Assembly: GCA_947040555.1 (NCBI GenBank)
Contig: CAMRBW010000023.1
Coordinates: forward strand, 1-37,235
Source of the DNA: an uncultured Oceanospirillales bacterium
Lineage (GTDB): Bacteria; Pseudomonadota; Gammaproteobacteria; Pseudomonadales; Endozoicomonadaceae
Reading direction: 5' to 3'
Length of the DNA: 37,235 nucleotides
Below the pieces are notes generated by a model. That model searched no databases. It was not told the origin of the DNA and saw only the letters and a program-made list of their open reading frames with translations. Made by a program: the position numbers and the translations under genes. Shown here in pieces: positions 16,036 to 25,843 of the stretch; within the stretch, counting starts at the first letter, position 1, and each line of letters begins with the position of its first letter.

Positions 16036-17439
16036 ATGCATGATGCAGTGACGCCGGAATCAATCAACTCCCCCCGTCGCACAACATACGTCCTGGACAG
16101 TAACGTCCTTATCCACGATCCCAACTCAATTCTGAATTTTGAAGAACACCAAGTCATTATCCCGATCACAGTGCTAGAGGAATTGGACAAACTCAAAGCT
16201 GGTCGACAAACAATAGCAGCCGATTGTCGTCAGGCCATCCGCTTAATAGACGGCATTGTCGGGTCAGCCACACCGGAAGAGGTAGAAAAAGGCATTCCCA
16301 TCATTCGGGGAGAAAAAAGTGACCCCGTCGGCACGCTGTCCATACAAATGAACAGAGCCCCTGCCAATGTCACTCAACTGCCTACCAATCTGAACGACAA
16401 CCGCATCATCAACGACATATGTCAGCTGAAGCTTGAACATCCAGACAGCGACTTTGTACTGGTGACCAAAGACATCAATATGCGCCTCAAAGCCAGAGGT
16501 TGTGGATTGATGGCGGAGGATTATCATAGCGACCGACAGATTGACGATGTCAGCCTGCTGCCAAAAGGTTTTCAGGAGCTAAAAGGCAGTTTATGGGATC
16601 GCATCACCGATGTGCAGACCGAACAACACAATGGCAGAACTCTGCACACCATTCCCAGAATGGAGGTCTTTGGCCATCCAGGCATCAATGAATTTATTAT
16701 TGATGAACAGGATTTTGTCGGACGTGTGCTCGCTATCACTAAAGAAAGCATCACACTCGAACATCTGGACAAGGGCAAACTGCTGGGTCGTCAGGCATGG
16801 GGACTGCACCCACTGGACATCCATCAAGCCCTGGCATTGAACCTGCTTCTTGATCCTGATATTCAGCTGGTGAATCTCAACGGACCGGCCGGTTCAGGTA
16901 AAACCATCCTGGCTCTGGCTGCTGCTATCGAGATGACCGTTGCCGAGCAACACTTCCGACGCATTATCGTCACTCGCAGCACTAAAGGGCTGGATGAGGA
17001 TATCGGCTATCTGCCCGGCACAGAGGCAGAGAAGATGGAGCCATGGCTGGGTGCCATTACCGATAATCTGGAGGCGCTGCACAGTGATGATGAAAGCACG
17101 CGCAGCAGCGTGGATTACATCCTCGACCGGATTCCCATCCACTTCAAATCCCTGAACTATATTCGCGGCCGCAGCTTCCAGCACAGTCTGATCATTATCG
17201 ACGAGTGCCAGAATCTGACCCCGCACCAGATGAAAACCATCATCACCCGTGCCGGTCAGGGCAGTAAAGTGATCTGTCTTGGTAACCTGGCTCAGATAGA
17301 TACTCCCTACCTCAACCCAACGAGCTCCGGACTCACTTATCTGACCCAGCGGTTCCGGGATTTTGAGTATGGCGGCATGATCCAGCTGGAAGGCGTTCCC
17401 CGCTCGGCGCTGGCAGCCTTTGCCGAAGCCAATCTCTAA
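16036..17439 (+). CDS. PIN domain / PhoH-family ATPase
   Basis: 467-aa protein with an N-terminal PIN nuclease domain (VLDSNVLIHDPNSI, D21; LEELDKLK, E49; VTKDINMRLKARG, D146) and a C-terminal PhoH P-loop ATPase (GPAGSGKT 283-290; IIIDECQN, D389-E390). This is the PhoH2/YlaK arrangement; the family couples RNA unwinding with RNA cleavage. ATG 16036 has a strong AAGGAG five bases upstream and the PIN domain follows at once, so I reject the GTG at 15931. It stands alone upstream of a bidirectional terminator. The cellular role of chromosomal copies is poorly known. Confidence 0.9.
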   Translation: MHDAVTPESINSPRRTTYVLDSNVLIHDPNSILNFEEHQVIIPITVLEELDKLKAGRQTIAADCRQAIRLIDGIVGSATPEEVEKGIPIIRGEKSDPVGTLSIQMNRAPANVTQLPTNLNDNRIINDICQLKLEHPDSDFVLVTKDINMRLKARGCGLMAEDYHSDRQIDDVSLLPKGFQELKGSLWDRITDVQTEQHNGRTLHTIPRMEVFGHPGINEFIIDEQDFVGRVLAITKESITLEHLDKGKLLGRQAWGLHPLDIHQALALNLLLDPDIQLVNLNGPAGSGKTILALAAAIEMTVAEQHFRRIIVTRSTKGLDEDIGYLPGTEAEKMEPWLGAITDNLEALHSDDESTRSSVDYILDRIPIHFKSLNYIRGRSFQHSLIIIDECQNLTPHQMKTIITRAGQGSKVICLGNLAQIDTPYLNPTSSGLTYLTQRFRDFEYGGMIQLEGVPRSALAAFAEANL

Positions 17440-17455
17440 ATAACCCACCCAAAAA

Positions 17456-17489
17456 AAAGGGCTGCAAACGATACCGTTTGCAGCCCTTT
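17456..17489. terminator. Bidirectional terminator between convergent genes
   Basis: A 12-bp perfect stem GGGCTGCAAACG/CGTTTGCAGCCC with an ATAC loop, extended by AAA/TTT. A run of eight A's to the left serves the leftward transcript and TTTCTGTT serves the rightward one. Confidence 0.9.
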
Positions 17490-17508
17490 CTGTTAGTGTT
17501 TTAGCGGA

Positions 17509-19317
17509 TTACGCCTTGTGGTACATGGCGTCGATCTCCTTATGGAAACGCTCCATGATCACCTTTCTACGCAGCTTCAGGGTTGGCGTAATTTCGCCCA
17601 GCTCAAGAGAGAACTCTCTTGGCAGCAGGGTAAACTTCTTCACCTGTTCAAAACGGGCCAGCTCGCCTTGCAGCTCTCCGAGACGTTTATGGAACATCTC
17701 CTGAATCTGGCTGTTGCGAATCAGATCCATACGACTCTCAAACTTCATACCTATAGAATGAGCGTACTCTTCCAGCGATTCAAAGGCCGGAACGATCAAG
17801 GCTGATACATAGTTGCGAGCATCAGCCACGATGGCCACCTGCTCAACAAAATGGTCACGAACCAGAGCGCCTTCTACAACCTGGGGAGCAATGTACTTGC
17901 CGCCGGACGTCTTCATAAGATCCTTCAGACGTTCGGTCATAACTACATTGCCATCGTCGTCAATGTAACCAGCATCACCGGTACGGAACCAACCATCTTC
18001 AGTGAAAGCTTCAGCAGTTGCTTCCGGCTTGTTGAGGTAGCCGCGCATAATCGTATCCGCTTTGACCTGAATCTCGCTCTCTGCACCGATACGCATCTGC
18101 ACAGACGGCAGTGGTGTACCACATGTGCCGAGACGAAACTGTTCATCGTAGCAGCTGATAGTGGCCGTCGTTTCGCTCAGACCGTAGCCGATCTTGATAT
18201 TCGTACCAATGCTCTGGAAGAACAGGTCGATATCAGATTCAAGACGAGCCCCACCACAAGGCATAAAACGCATACGGCCACCGAGGCCAGCACGCAGCTT
18301 GGAGAACACCAGCTTATCGGCGATTGCCATAGACAGTCGCAGAGCAGCTCCGGGACGTCGTCCCTGTTGCTGCAGAGCAAAGTTTTTTCCACCAACTTTG
18401 AGCGCCCACCGGAAAATTTTCTTCTGAACCGGTTTGGCTTGTTCAACCTTTGCCAGAATAGCGGCGTGTATCTTCTCAAATATGCGTGGTACAGCACACA
18501 TCACCGTTGGACGCACAGACAGCAGCACATCCTTAATCGCGCCGGGATCACGCATGTAGACGTTAGTCGCACCACGATAAAGTGTGTAGTAAGTCCAGGC
18601 GCGCTCAAAGACGTGACTCAGGGGCAAAAAGCACAAGGAAACATCATCTTCCGTCAATGTAAGACGAGAGTCGTGCAATTTGAAGGCTGCCGCAACATTG
18701 CGGTAGTCCAGCATCACGCCCTTTGGCTCTCCGGTCGTACCCGAGGTATAAATCAGGGTGAGCAGATCATCCAGAGAGGTGGCCGACAGGCGCTTGTTCA
18801 GCTCATCACGCTGAGCGTCAGCGTCCTGATTTGCTACAAAATCATCCAGGTAACAGGCTTTGTCACAGCCGCGCAGATCAACGCAGGTATCAAGCACAAT
18901 AACGCGCTCAAGCTCAGGATAATCTTTGCTCACCCCCAGAATACTATCCAGCTGTGCCTGCTCACCAACAAAGACCAACTTTACCCCTGCATCACGCAGG
19001 ATGTAGGCGGTCTGACCGGCAGTATTGGTAGAATACACCGGCACAGAAACACCACGGCACCACAGGATAGCAAGATCTGCGATAGTCCATTCCGGCATGT
19101 TGCGGGAGAAAATGGCTACCTTTTCCTGTGTTTCAACACCCGCGCCCAACAACGCCAGAGCCAGCTTCTCAACACGCTGACCCAACTTCTGCCAACTGAT
19201 ATCACCTGCTTCATTAGCAGCATACCTCAGCGCAGTTTTATTCTGATGTTTCTCTATGCGCTCACGCAGCAGATCGACAAGGTGGTACTTGGAATATTGT
19301 GACATGGCGGGGAGCAT
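17509..19317 (-). CDS. Long-chain acyl-CoA synthetase (AMP-forming)
   Basis: 602-aa adenylate-forming enzyme that activates fatty acids with ATP and CoA. The AMP-binding P-loop is LIYTSGTTGEPKGVML, then YGLSETT, and the hinge region GWFRTGDAGYIDDDGNV followed by RLKDLMKTSGGKYIAP, with Lys in the long-chain-specific position. It resembles the 600-aa FadD15/FACL group rather than E. coli FadD. The start is uncertain: ATG 19317 is used; ATG 19305 (MSQYSKYHLV) is equally possible and neither has a clear ribosome site. It is divergent from yaaA and convergent with the PhoH gene. The chain-length preference cannot be read from sequence. Confidence 0.88.
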   Translation of the reverse strand: MLPAMSQYSKYHLVDLLRERIEKHQNKTALRYAANEAGDISWQKLGQRVEKLALALLGAGVETQEKVAIFSRNMPEWTIADLAILWCRGVSVPVYSTNTAGQTAYILRDAGVKLVFVGEQAQLDSILGVSKDYPELERVIVLDTCVDLRGCDKACYLDDFVANQDADAQRDELNKRLSATSLDDLLTLIYTSGTTGEPKGVMLDYRNVAAAFKLHDSRLTLTEDDVSLCFLPLSHVFERAWTYYTLYRGATNVYMRDPGAIKDVLLSVRPTVMCAVPRIFEKIHAAILAKVEQAKPVQKKIFRWALKVGGKNFALQQQGRRPGAALRLSMAIADKLVFSKLRAGLGGRMRFMPCGGARLESDIDLFFQSIGTNIKIGYGLSETTATISCYDEQFRLGTCGTPLPSVQMRIGAESEIQVKADTIMRGYLNKPEATAEAFTEDGWFRTGDAGYIDDDGNVVMTERLKDLMKTSGGKYIAPQVVEGALVRDHFVEQVAIVADARNYVSALIVPAFESLEEYAHSIGMKFESRMDLIRNSQIQEMFHKRLGELQGELARFEQVKKFTLLPREFSLELGEITPTLKLRRKVIMERFHKEIDAMYHKA

Positions 19318-19560
19318 CAAAATCTTATGAATATAATAGACGAAGTCTGTCGCCGAGTTCGCCTCCGGTCAATAGGACACGTCCCGTAGAAACAAAAAAA
19401 CACATTAGAATCGGAGAGAATTACAAATTTGTCATTCAGCCTACACTAGACCACATTTAAAATCGTTCAATCACCCCCTCAACGATCTAATCTGGAGAAA
19501 TCTCCAAGGCAAGAATAGTATAACTGCATAAGTTTTATAAAAATTTCACAGGAGCAGGTC

Positions 19561-20337
19561 GTGCTGATCGTTATTTCACCAGCAAAAACTCTGGACTACA
19601 AAACGCCCCCCGTTACACCGGTTGCCTCTCAACCCGGTTTTCTCGCTCACTCCCATGAGTTGATCGAGCAGCTGCGGGAACTCAGCCCCGCAGATATCGG
19701 CAAGATGATGAGCATCAGCGATAAGCTTGCCAGCCTGAATACGGCCCGCTTCGAAGCCTGGCAACAACCTTTCACGCCGGAAAATGCCAAACAGGCCATT
19801 CTCGCTTTTAAGGGTGATGTTTATACCGGACTGGATGCAGAAACCCTCGATGAGCAAGGTTTCGCATTTGCCCAGCAGCACCTGCGCATTCTGAGCGGTC
19901 TCTACGGTTTACTCCGACCACTGGACTTGATGCAGGCCTATCGTCTGGAGATGGGCTCCCGGTTTGCCAACAATCGAGGCAAAGACCTGTACGCGTTCTG
20001 GGGAGACATTATTACCGATGCTCTCAATAAGGAATTGGCAGAACAAAACGACAACGTGCTCATTAATCTTGCCTCAAACGAGTACTTCAAAAGCGTAAAA
20101 GCCAAAAAGCTGGAGGCAGATATCATTACTCCCGTGTTCAAGGACTTGAAAAACGGCCAGTACAAAATCATCAGCTTTTACGCCAAGAAAGCCCGTGGTC
20201 TTATGGGCCGTTACATCATCGACAAAAAGGTTTCCGAGCCTGCTGAAATCAAGAAATTTAACGTCGATGGATATGTATTTAGCAAGGAAATGAGTGATAG
20301 CAACACCTGGGTGTTTACCAGGGACAAGGCTGAGTAA
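19561..20337 (+). CDS. yaaA: Peroxide stress protein YaaA (DUF328/UPF0246)
   Basis: 258 aa, the same length as E. coli YaaA, beginning [17 protein letters not shown] against [13 protein letters not shown] in E. coli. The family motifs [19 protein letters not shown] and NLASNEYFK are present, as is [13 protein letters not shown] near the end. YaaA binds DNA and limits free iron during hydrogen peroxide stress in E. coli; the mechanism is incompletely known. GTG start with AGGAG six bases upstream. The 240-bp upstream gap is shared with the divergent acyl-CoA synthetase gene; it contains an AT-rich TATAACTGCATAAG stretch close to the gene. Confidence 0.95.
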   Translation: MLIVISPAKTLDYKTPPVTPVASQPGFLAHSHELIEQLRELSPADIGKMMSISDKLASLNTARFEAWQQPFTPENAKQAILAFKGDVYTGLDAETLDEQGFAFAQQHLRILSGLYGLLRPLDLMQAYRLEMGSRFANNRGKDLYAFWGDIITDALNKELAEQNDNVLINLASNEYFKSVKAKKLEADIITPVFKDLKNGQYKIISFYAKKARGLMGRYIIDKKVSEPAEIKKFNVDGYVFSKEMSDSNTWVFTRDKAE

Positions 20338-20354
20338 CCATCATAAAGTGCGCC

Positions 20355-21683
20355 CTAATAGCGGTACGTCAGTGCCGCCATCAGAATATGGGCACTCATG
20401 GTGTATTTGCCTTTGAAGCTGGGATTTGTGCCCGGCGTACCATCCGGACTATGAGCCACCTCATCAACCTTTATCTTGTACGGTATGAGATAGCCATAAG
20501 CCATATCCACCAGCCAGAGTTTGTCCATTTGGTAGCGAGCACCGACGGTGATCCAGTTTCTGTCCCCATCCGGTATTCTGGCTGTGCGATATTTGTCAGG
20601 AACCGGAGACTGATCAAAGGCATAACCAAAACGAAGCTGCCACTCATTATTTAGCTGATAGCGACCACCCGCGGAGAAGGACCAGACTTTCTTCCAATGC
20701 TCAGGGGTGTAACTGGCCACACTCCCCGATTTCTGTACCCTACCGGGTACGTTAAGATTTTCATCGAGAATAACCTTTATCTCTTTGAAACTGTTCCACC
20801 CCGTCCACATGGCACCCACAACAAGTGTCAGCTCATCATCAATCTTGCAACTCCCCCCCAGCTCAAACATTTGTGGGGTTTTGAGTTTCAAATGAGCATC
20901 CGCTTTTGAATTAATCCGCCCAAAAAACCTCCCTTTGATTTTGACCGAACCTTCCACCTTAAAGTCAACATTGGATGTCCACGCAATGCCGAAACTATAG
21001 GGTCCATCATTCCAGAGAGCGCCCAGCTTTACTCCCATTTTCACGTCATCTCCCACGACTTCACTTCTGAACGTGTCGGATATTTTGTTCTGAGTAAGCC
21101 TTCCTTCAATATGGGATAAGAAAACACCAATACCCAGCCCTATCGTATCGGACAGACGGTAGCTCAGGGTCGGCTGTAAATTTATGTTTTGCAGATGGGA
21201 ATTCAAAGCCAGATAGCGGCCGGCAAAGTCCCAGTCATAATCAGTTTCCAAACCGAAAGGTACATACAGTCCCAGTCCAAAAGTCAGGTCGTTAGGCAAA
21301 GGCATGGTGTAGTAAACACCGGGGACAAAAACCGAACGGGTGAAAGGCTCACCATCACCATCAGATGACAAATTCAACCCGAGTTCACTTGTGGCAGACT
21401 TTACTTTCACACTGCCAGTTGGTGCTACCAGCGCTCCACCGACTGTCCACTGCTCCCCCTCCAGAAAAGAGATCGCTCCCGGATTGGAAGCAATGACAGA
21501 AGCATCCTGCGGCGCAGCCACACGCCCGGCAAAAGCGGTACCTGCAGCCGAAACTGAGGATTCATTCAGAGCAAAGCCTGCGCCCTGAACGACTCCGGAA
21601 GAGGCACAAAAGCCACAGGTTATGGCAATGGCTCTGGTTAAAGGTTTCAAGTAAAAAAAACGACGGAGGGATAACAACGGCAT
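20355..21683 (-). CDS. FadL/OmpP1-type outer-membrane channel
   Basis: 442-aa outer-membrane beta-barrel for hydrophobic compounds such as long-chain fatty acids. A signal peptide (LTRAIAITCGFCASSGVVQG) is followed by mature AGFALNESSVSAAG...AFAGRVAAPQDASVIASNPGA, the FadL N-terminal plug pattern with the NPA/NPG signature. Later strands include PTLSYRLSDTIGLGIGV, WRLRFGYAFD-like and YGYLIPYKIKV, ending in an aromatic TYRY. ATG 21683 has AGGAG seven bases upstream. Together with the nearby acyl-CoA synthetase it could serve fatty acid uptake, though the two are separated by yaaA. Confidence 0.9.
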   Translation of the reverse strand: MPLLSLRRFFYLKPLTRAIAITCGFCASSGVVQGAGFALNESSVSAAGTAFAGRVAAPQDASVIASNPGAISFLEGEQWTVGGALVAPTGSVKVKSATSELGLNLSSDGDGEPFTRSVFVPGVYYTMPLPNDLTFGLGLYVPFGLETDYDWDFAGRYLALNSHLQNINLQPTLSYRLSDTIGLGIGVFLSHIEGRLTQNKISDTFRSEVVGDDVKMGVKLGALWNDGPYSFGIAWTSNVDFKVEGSVKIKGRFFGRINSKADAHLKLKTPQMFELGGSCKIDDELTLVVGAMWTGWNSFKEIKVILDENLNVPGRVQKSGSVASYTPEHWKKVWSFSAGGRYQLNNEWQLRFGYAFDQSPVPDKYRTARIPDGDRNWITVGARYQMDKLWLVDMAYGYLIPYKIKVDEVAHSPDGTPGTNPSFKGKYTMSAHILMAALTYRY

Positions 21684-21726
21684 GACGAACTCCTGTACGA
21701 CACATATCGTTTAACTCTCCCCGCTG

Positions 21727-21753
21727 CAGTCTGCCTGTTACAGGTGCAGACTG
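21727..21753. other. Hairpin between the TRIC gene and the FadL-type gene
   Basis: CAGTCTGC (21727-21734) pairs perfectly with GCAGACTG (21746-21753), with three more inner pairs (CTG/CAG). It lies 43 bases upstream of the FadL-type start, so it would be in that gene's leader or upstream region. No T tract on either side. Confidence 0.45.
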
Positions 21754-21810
21754 AGCCAAGAGTAAGTCAAAAAGTGTAGCAGTGGTCCGGAAAAGGGCGG
21801 TGAAAGATGA

Positions 21811-22422
21811 TTAGCTGGATTGAGCTGTTACTTTAGGCAGCGAGAAATTACAGTAAATCGCTAACAGTCTTAATACAAATACGGAGGATGCACAGGCAAT
21901 CGCAACGATTGAGCGTGAAACACCAACGTCGTACATCACGATATAAAGAATGCCCCCGGCAATGGCAGCTGTCGCATAAATTTCACTGCGCAGAACCATA
22001 GGTACACGACCCGCAAGAACATCCCGAATCACACCACCACCGGCACCGGTCAGCACGCCCATAAGGATGGCAACCATCGGATCAAGCTGCATGGAGAGAA
22101 CCTTCTCAACACCGATAACGACAAACACCCCGAGTCCGAGTGCATCCAGCAACATGACCACATGACGGGTTTTATGCCACCAGGCTTTGCCAGCAAGCGT
22201 CAGCGCAGTCGCCAGACAGATGACCGTTAAATAATTGGTATCGTGAACCCAGAACACCGGCGTACTGCCCAGAATGGCATCACGAATAGTTCCTCCACCG
22301 ACAGCGGTAACAAATGCCAATACCAGCGCACCAAAAAGATCCATATTACGACGCGCCGCAACCATTGCGCCCGTTACAGCAAAAACACCGGTTCCCAGAA
22401 GATCCAGAGAATAAAGAAGCAT
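21811..22422 (-). CDS. TRIC-type (UPF0126, YadS-like) membrane protein
   Basis: 203-aa inner-membrane protein made of two internally repeated UPF0126 units. The first has LDLLGTGVFAVTGAMVAARR...TAVGGGTIRDAILGSTPVFWV; the second has LDALGLGVFVVIGVEK...GVLTGAGGGVIRDVLAGRVPMVL. The GGG.IRD motif occurs in both, as in prokaryotic TRIC cation channels. E. coli YadS is 207 aa, so I start at ATG 22422; a TTG at 22440 would add six residues. Prokaryotic members form trimeric monovalent cation channels; the physiological role here is unknown. Confidence 0.9.
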   Translation of the reverse strand: MLLYSLDLLGTGVFAVTGAMVAARRNMDLFGALVLAFVTAVGGGTIRDAILGSTPVFWVHDTNYLTVICLATALTLAGKAWWHKTRHVVMLLDALGLGVFVVIGVEKVLSMQLDPMVAILMGVLTGAGGGVIRDVLAGRVPMVLRSEIYATAAIAGGILYIVMYDVGVSRSIVAIACASSVFVLRLLAIYCNFSLPKVTAQSS

Positions 22423-22747
22423 GGAGAAATACCCGGACAAAAAGCCCTAAACCGTTAAGATGTAGCCATCGTTATGTTTGCTGATCACCCACCGTTCAAT
22501 GCCCAAACAGCCATGAGCTCAATGACAAAAAGCCATGAGCAAGAAATAACAGCGTAAGGGCTGAAGGTTTCGTGATTTGCAAATACCCATTTTAAAGAAA
22601 TGGGAATAGAAGAAGAAGTATAAAATATTGTGTTTGCTATAAAACTGAGGCTCATGCCTACAATAATGAGACTTCCCGTAGACTATGGGATGTCATTACA
22701 ATACCGCCCCACACTATCCCCGTCGACTGTAGAATTCGAGTTAGATC
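22423..22747. other. Divergent gap between the TRIC gene and folE
   Basis: It holds a tandem pair of AGCCATGAGC-containing units (22505-22518 and 22527-22540, period 22) that share up to about 21 bases with the start of the 67-bp repeat, and a hairpin CCCATTT/AAATGGG (22586-22604). AT-rich promoter-like sequence (GCTATAAAAC) follows near 22637. No gene seen. Confidence 0.45.
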
Positions 22748-23302
22748 ATGATTCAGGACTTAAGCAAACATTACAAAGCCATTATTGAAGGATTGGGAGA
22801 AAACCCAGAACGTGATGGTCTGAAAGATACCCCGATGCGAGCCGCCAAAGCCATGAGTTTCCTGACCCAGGGTTATCACCAAAGTCTGGAAGAGATTGTT
22901 AACGGTGCCGTTTTTGAGTCAGACAATGATGAAATGGTTGTTATCCGTGATATCGAGCTCTACTCCATGTGCGAACATCACCTGCTGCCCTTTATCGGCA
23001 AAGCCCACGTGGGCTACCTTCCCAACGGTAAAGTGCTGGGGCTCTCTAAATTTGCCCGTATTGTCGATATGTATGCCCGTCGCCTGCAAATTCAGGAGAA
23101 TATGACCCTGCAGATTGCCGAAGCCATTGAGCAGGTCACCGGTGCCCGTGGCGTTGCTGTGGTGATTGAGGCCAAACACATGTGTATGATGATGCGCGGT
23201 GTTGAAAAACAGAATTCATCCATGACCACATCTGTTATGCGTGGCGGCTTCCGCAGTAATCTGTCAACACGGGAAGAGTTTCTGCGTTATATCGCGAAGT
23301 AA
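22748..23302 (+). CDS. folE: GTP cyclohydrolase I
   Basis: 184-aa enzyme converting GTP to dihydroneopterin triphosphate, the first step of folate (tetrahydropterin) synthesis, a cytoplasmic homodecamer. Zinc ligands are in place: C75 and H78 ([10 protein letters not shown]) and C146 (HMCMMMRGV). [19 protein letters not shown] is the family core and the C-terminus has MRGGFRS. It is the short bacterial form (E. coli 222 aa) with no N-terminal extension. A terminator follows directly. Confidence 0.97.
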   Translation: MIQDLSKHYKAIIEGLGENPERDGLKDTPMRAAKAMSFLTQGYHQSLEEIVNGAVFESDNDEMVVIRDIELYSMCEHHLLPFIGKAHVGYLPNGKVLGLSKFARIVDMYARRLQIQENMTLQIAEAIEQVTGARGVAVVIEAKHMCMMMRGVEKQNSSMTTSVMRGGFRSNLSTREEFLRYIAK

Positions 23303-23310
23303 CTGAAGAA

Positions 23311-23337
23311 CTCAGGCTGACAGATCGTCAGCCTGAG
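23311..23337. terminator. Terminator between folE and tdh
   Basis: An 11-bp perfect stem CTCAGGCTGAC/GTCAGCCTGAG with a 5-base loop, nine bases past the folE stop and 12 before the tdh stop. The T tract is weak on both strands. Confidence 0.65.
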
Positions 23338-23349
23338 TGAAAAAGGCGC

Positions 23350-24390
23350 TTATTCAGCCGTCCAATCCAGAACGATCTTGCCAGACTTGCCGCCAGCCAT
23401 GATCTCAAACGCTTCTTCAAACTGGGACACAGGGAAGCGGTGAGTGATGATCGGCTCCAGGTTCAGACCAGACTGCAGCATGCTGCCCATCTTGTACCAG
23501 GTTTCAAACATTTCACGACCGTAGATGCCCTTCAGGGTCAGCATCTTGAAGATCACCTGATTCCAGTCGATGGTGGTGTCGGCAGAGGGAATACCCAGGA
23601 TGGACACCTTGCCACCGTGGTTCATCAGCGTCAGCATCTGGGAGAAGGCGTGACCGTTGCCGGACATCTCCAGGCCGACGTCGAAACCTTCGGTCATGCC
23701 CAGTTCGGCCATCACGTCTTCCAGCTTCTGCTCGGTTACGTTCACAGCGCGGGTAACGCCCATTTCGCGCGCCAGAGAGAGACGGTATTCGTTAACGTCG
23801 GTGATAACTACGTGACGAGCACCGGCGTGACGAGCCACAGCAGCCGCCATGATGCCGATAGGGCCAGCACCTGTTACCAGCACGTCTTCACCGACCATAT
23901 CCCACTGCAGGGCAGTGTGGACGGCGTTGCCGTAGGGGTCGAAGATGGACGCCATATCGTCGCTGATATCAGCCGGCAGAGGGAATACGTTGGCAGCAGG
24001 AATACACAGGTACTCAGCAAAGCAGCCCTGACGGTTTACGCCCACACCCTGGGTGTTGCGACACAGGTGACGACGACCGGCACGGCAGTTACGGCAGTGG
24101 CCACACACCAGGTGACCTTCACCGGAAACGCGATCACCAATCTTGAAGCCTTGGACTTCCTGACCCAGTTCAACGATCTCACCGGCAAATTCGTGACCCA
24201 CGGTCATGCCCAGCGGGATAGTCTTCTGGGACCACTCATCCCAGTTGTAGATGTGGATGTCGGTGCCACAGATAGCGGTCTTGTGGATCTTGATCAGGAC
24301 ATCGTTGTGGCCAGGAGTTGGAATCTCCTTTTCGTCCATCCAGATGCCTTTTTCGGCATGCAGCTTCGCCAGTGTCTTCATCATGGCCAT
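23350..24390 (-). CDS. tdh: L-threonine 3-dehydrogenase
   Basis: 346-aa zinc medium-chain dehydrogenase oxidising L-threonine to 2-amino-3-ketobutyrate with NAD+. Catalytic zinc residues C41 (AICGTD), H66 and E67 (GHEF); structural zinc cysteines C96, C99, C102, C110; Rossmann motif [13 protein letters not shown]. Long stretches match E. coli Tdh ([26 protein letters not shown]). ATG 24390 has AGGAG seven bases upstream. It follows kbl by 90 bases on the same strand, so the pair forms the threonine-to-glycine pathway. Confidence 0.98.
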   Translation of the reverse strand: MAMMKTLAKLHAEKGIWMDEKEIPTPGHNDVLIKIHKTAICGTDIHIYNWDEWSQKTIPLGMTVGHEFAGEIVELGQEVQGFKIGDRVSGEGHLVCGHCRNCRAGRRHLCRNTQGVGVNRQGCFAEYLCIPAANVFPLPADISDDMASIFDPYGNAVHTALQWDMVGEDVLVTGAGPIGIMAAAVARHAGARHVVITDVNEYRLSLAREMGVTRAVNVTEQKLEDVMAELGMTEGFDVGLEMSGNGHAFSQMLTLMNHGGKVSILGIPSADTTIDWNQVIFKMLTLKGIYGREMFETWYKMGSMLQSGLNLEPIITHRFPVSQFEEAFEIMAGGKSGKIVLDWTAE

Positions 24391-24407
24391 GATTATACTC
24401 CTGCTCC

Positions 24408-24427
24408 CTGCTGACCGCGGTCAGCAG
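24408..24427. other. Perfect 20-bp palindrome between kbl and tdh
   Basis: CTGCTGACCGCGGTCAGCAG is a perfect palindrome without a spacer, 18 bases upstream of the tdh start and downstream of the kbl stop. It could be an operator or a transcript processing/attenuation hairpin. It overlaps no gene. Confidence 0.6.
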
Positions 24428-24480
24428 GAAGTTTTGATTCAATAATTGGATTAGTTAGGCAACTAAAACAGGGAAAAGGT

Positions 24481-25677
24481 TCAGCCGATGATGCCCAGCT
24501 CACAACCGACCTTGGCGAAGGCTGCCACGGCGCGGTCGATCTGCTCTTTGGTGTGAGCAGCGGACATCTGGGTACGGATACGGGCTTTGCCGTTCGGTAC
24601 CACAGGGAAGCTGAAGGCAACCACGTAGATGCCTTCTTTCAGCATGCGCTCGGCGAACTCTTTCGCCAGAGTCGCATCACCCAGCATCACAGGGACGATC
24701 GGGTGGTTCTTACCGGCCAGCGTGAAGCCGTGCTTCTCCATCTCGGTACGGAAATGAGCGGCATTGTCACGCAGACGGGCGCGCAGATCGGCACCTTCAG
24801 CCAGCAGATCCAGAACGGTCAGGGTTGCGTAGGCCATGGTTGGCGACAGGGTGTTGGAGAACAGGTAAGGACGGGAGCGGTTACGCAGCCAGTCGACCAC
24901 CTCTTTCTTACCAGCAGTGTAACCGCCGGACGCGCCACCCATGGCTTTGCCCAGAGTACCGGTGATGATGTCTACACGGCTCATCACGTCGCAGTACTCG
25001 TGCGTGCCACGGCCATTGTCACCGATAAAGCCAACTGCGTGGGAGTCATCGACCATCACCAGCGCGTTGTACTTGTCTGCCAGATCGCAGATGCCCTGCA
25101 GGTTGGCGATGATGCCATCCATGGAGAACACACCGTCAGTAGCGATCAGCTTGTGACGAGCACCCGCTTCGTCAGCGGCTTTCAGCTGCTCTTCCAGAGA
25201 GGCCATGTCGTTGTTGTCGTAACGGAAACGCTTGGCTTTGCACAGACGCACGCCGTCGATGATAGAAGCGTGGTTCAGGGCGTCAGAGATGATGGCATCT
25301 TCAGGGCCCAGAATGGTTTCAAACAGACCGGCGTTGGCATCGAAGCAGGAGGAATACAGGATGGTGTCTTCCATGCCCAGGAAGGCGGACATCCGTGCTT
25401 CCAGCTGTTTGTGCACATCCTGAGTACCACAGATGAAACGCACGGAGGCCAGACCATAGCCGTACTGATCCAGTGCTTTCTGGCCCGCTTTGATCAGCTC
25501 TGGGGAGTTAGCCAGACCCAGGTAATTGTTGGCACAGAAGTTCAGTACACGCTCGCCACCAGCCACGGTAATATCCGAGGACTGCTGAGAGGTAATAATA
25601 CGCTCGTCCTTGTACAGTCCCTGTTCTTTCAGTTCGTTCAGCTGAACGCTCAGCTGTTCGTAGAATGCTGCTTTCAT
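24481..25677 (-). CDS. kbl: 2-amino-3-ketobutyrate CoA ligase (glycine C-acetyltransferase)
   Basis: 398-aa PLP enzyme cleaving 2-amino-3-ketobutyrate with CoA to glycine and acetyl-CoA, the partner of Tdh. The PLP lysine is K244 ([11 protein letters not shown]), with [11 protein letters not shown] (D210, H213) stacking and binding the cofactor. The length equals that of E. coli KBL when started at ATG 25677 (MKAAFYEQL); a TTG at 25692 would add five residues. First gene of the kbl-tdh unit. Confidence 0.98.
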   Translation of the reverse strand: MKAAFYEQLSVQLNELKEQGLYKDERIITSQQSSDITVAGGERVLNFCANNYLGLANSPELIKAGQKALDQYGYGLASVRFICGTQDVHKQLEARMSAFLGMEDTILYSSCFDANAGLFETILGPEDAIISDALNHASIIDGVRLCKAKRFRYDNNDMASLEEQLKAADEAGARHKLIATDGVFSMDGIIANLQGICDLADKYNALVMVDDSHAVGFIGDNGRGTHEYCDVMSRVDIITGTLGKAMGGASGGYTAGKKEVVDWLRNRSRPYLFSNTLSPTMAYATLTVLDLLAEGADLRARLRDNAAHFRTEMEKHGFTLAGKNHPIVPVMLGDATLAKEFAERMLKEGIYVVAFSFPVVPNGKARIRTQMSAAHTKEQIDRAVAAFAKVGCELGIIG

Positions 25678-25843
25678 CCTGATGGATTCCAACTACAGAT
25701 GTTTGAAAAGTAGCCTCCTCCATAATTTTTAATAATAAATAGGACAGAGGCTGAAAATGTGTCGCGATCTTACTGCTTTTCCTGAAGCATGGCGATAGCA
25801 TTCGAACACAATTATTTGTTCGATATTGTAAATTAGTTGGTAT

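Noticed and set aside
17851-19302. 483-codon plus-strand open frame
   Set aside because: It lies wholly antisense to the acyl-CoA synthetase gene, which has complete family motifs; the antisense translation has no recognisable domain.
22505-22540. CRISPR-like spacing of AGCCATGAGC units
   Set aside because: Only two units, 22-base period, 10-14-base similarity; it relates to the 67-bp dispersed repeat instead.
24553-25713. 386-codon plus-strand open frame over kbl, and a 324-codon one over tdh (23440-24414)
   Set aside because: Both are antisense shadows of strongly conserved GC-rich genes; no ribosome sites or domains.
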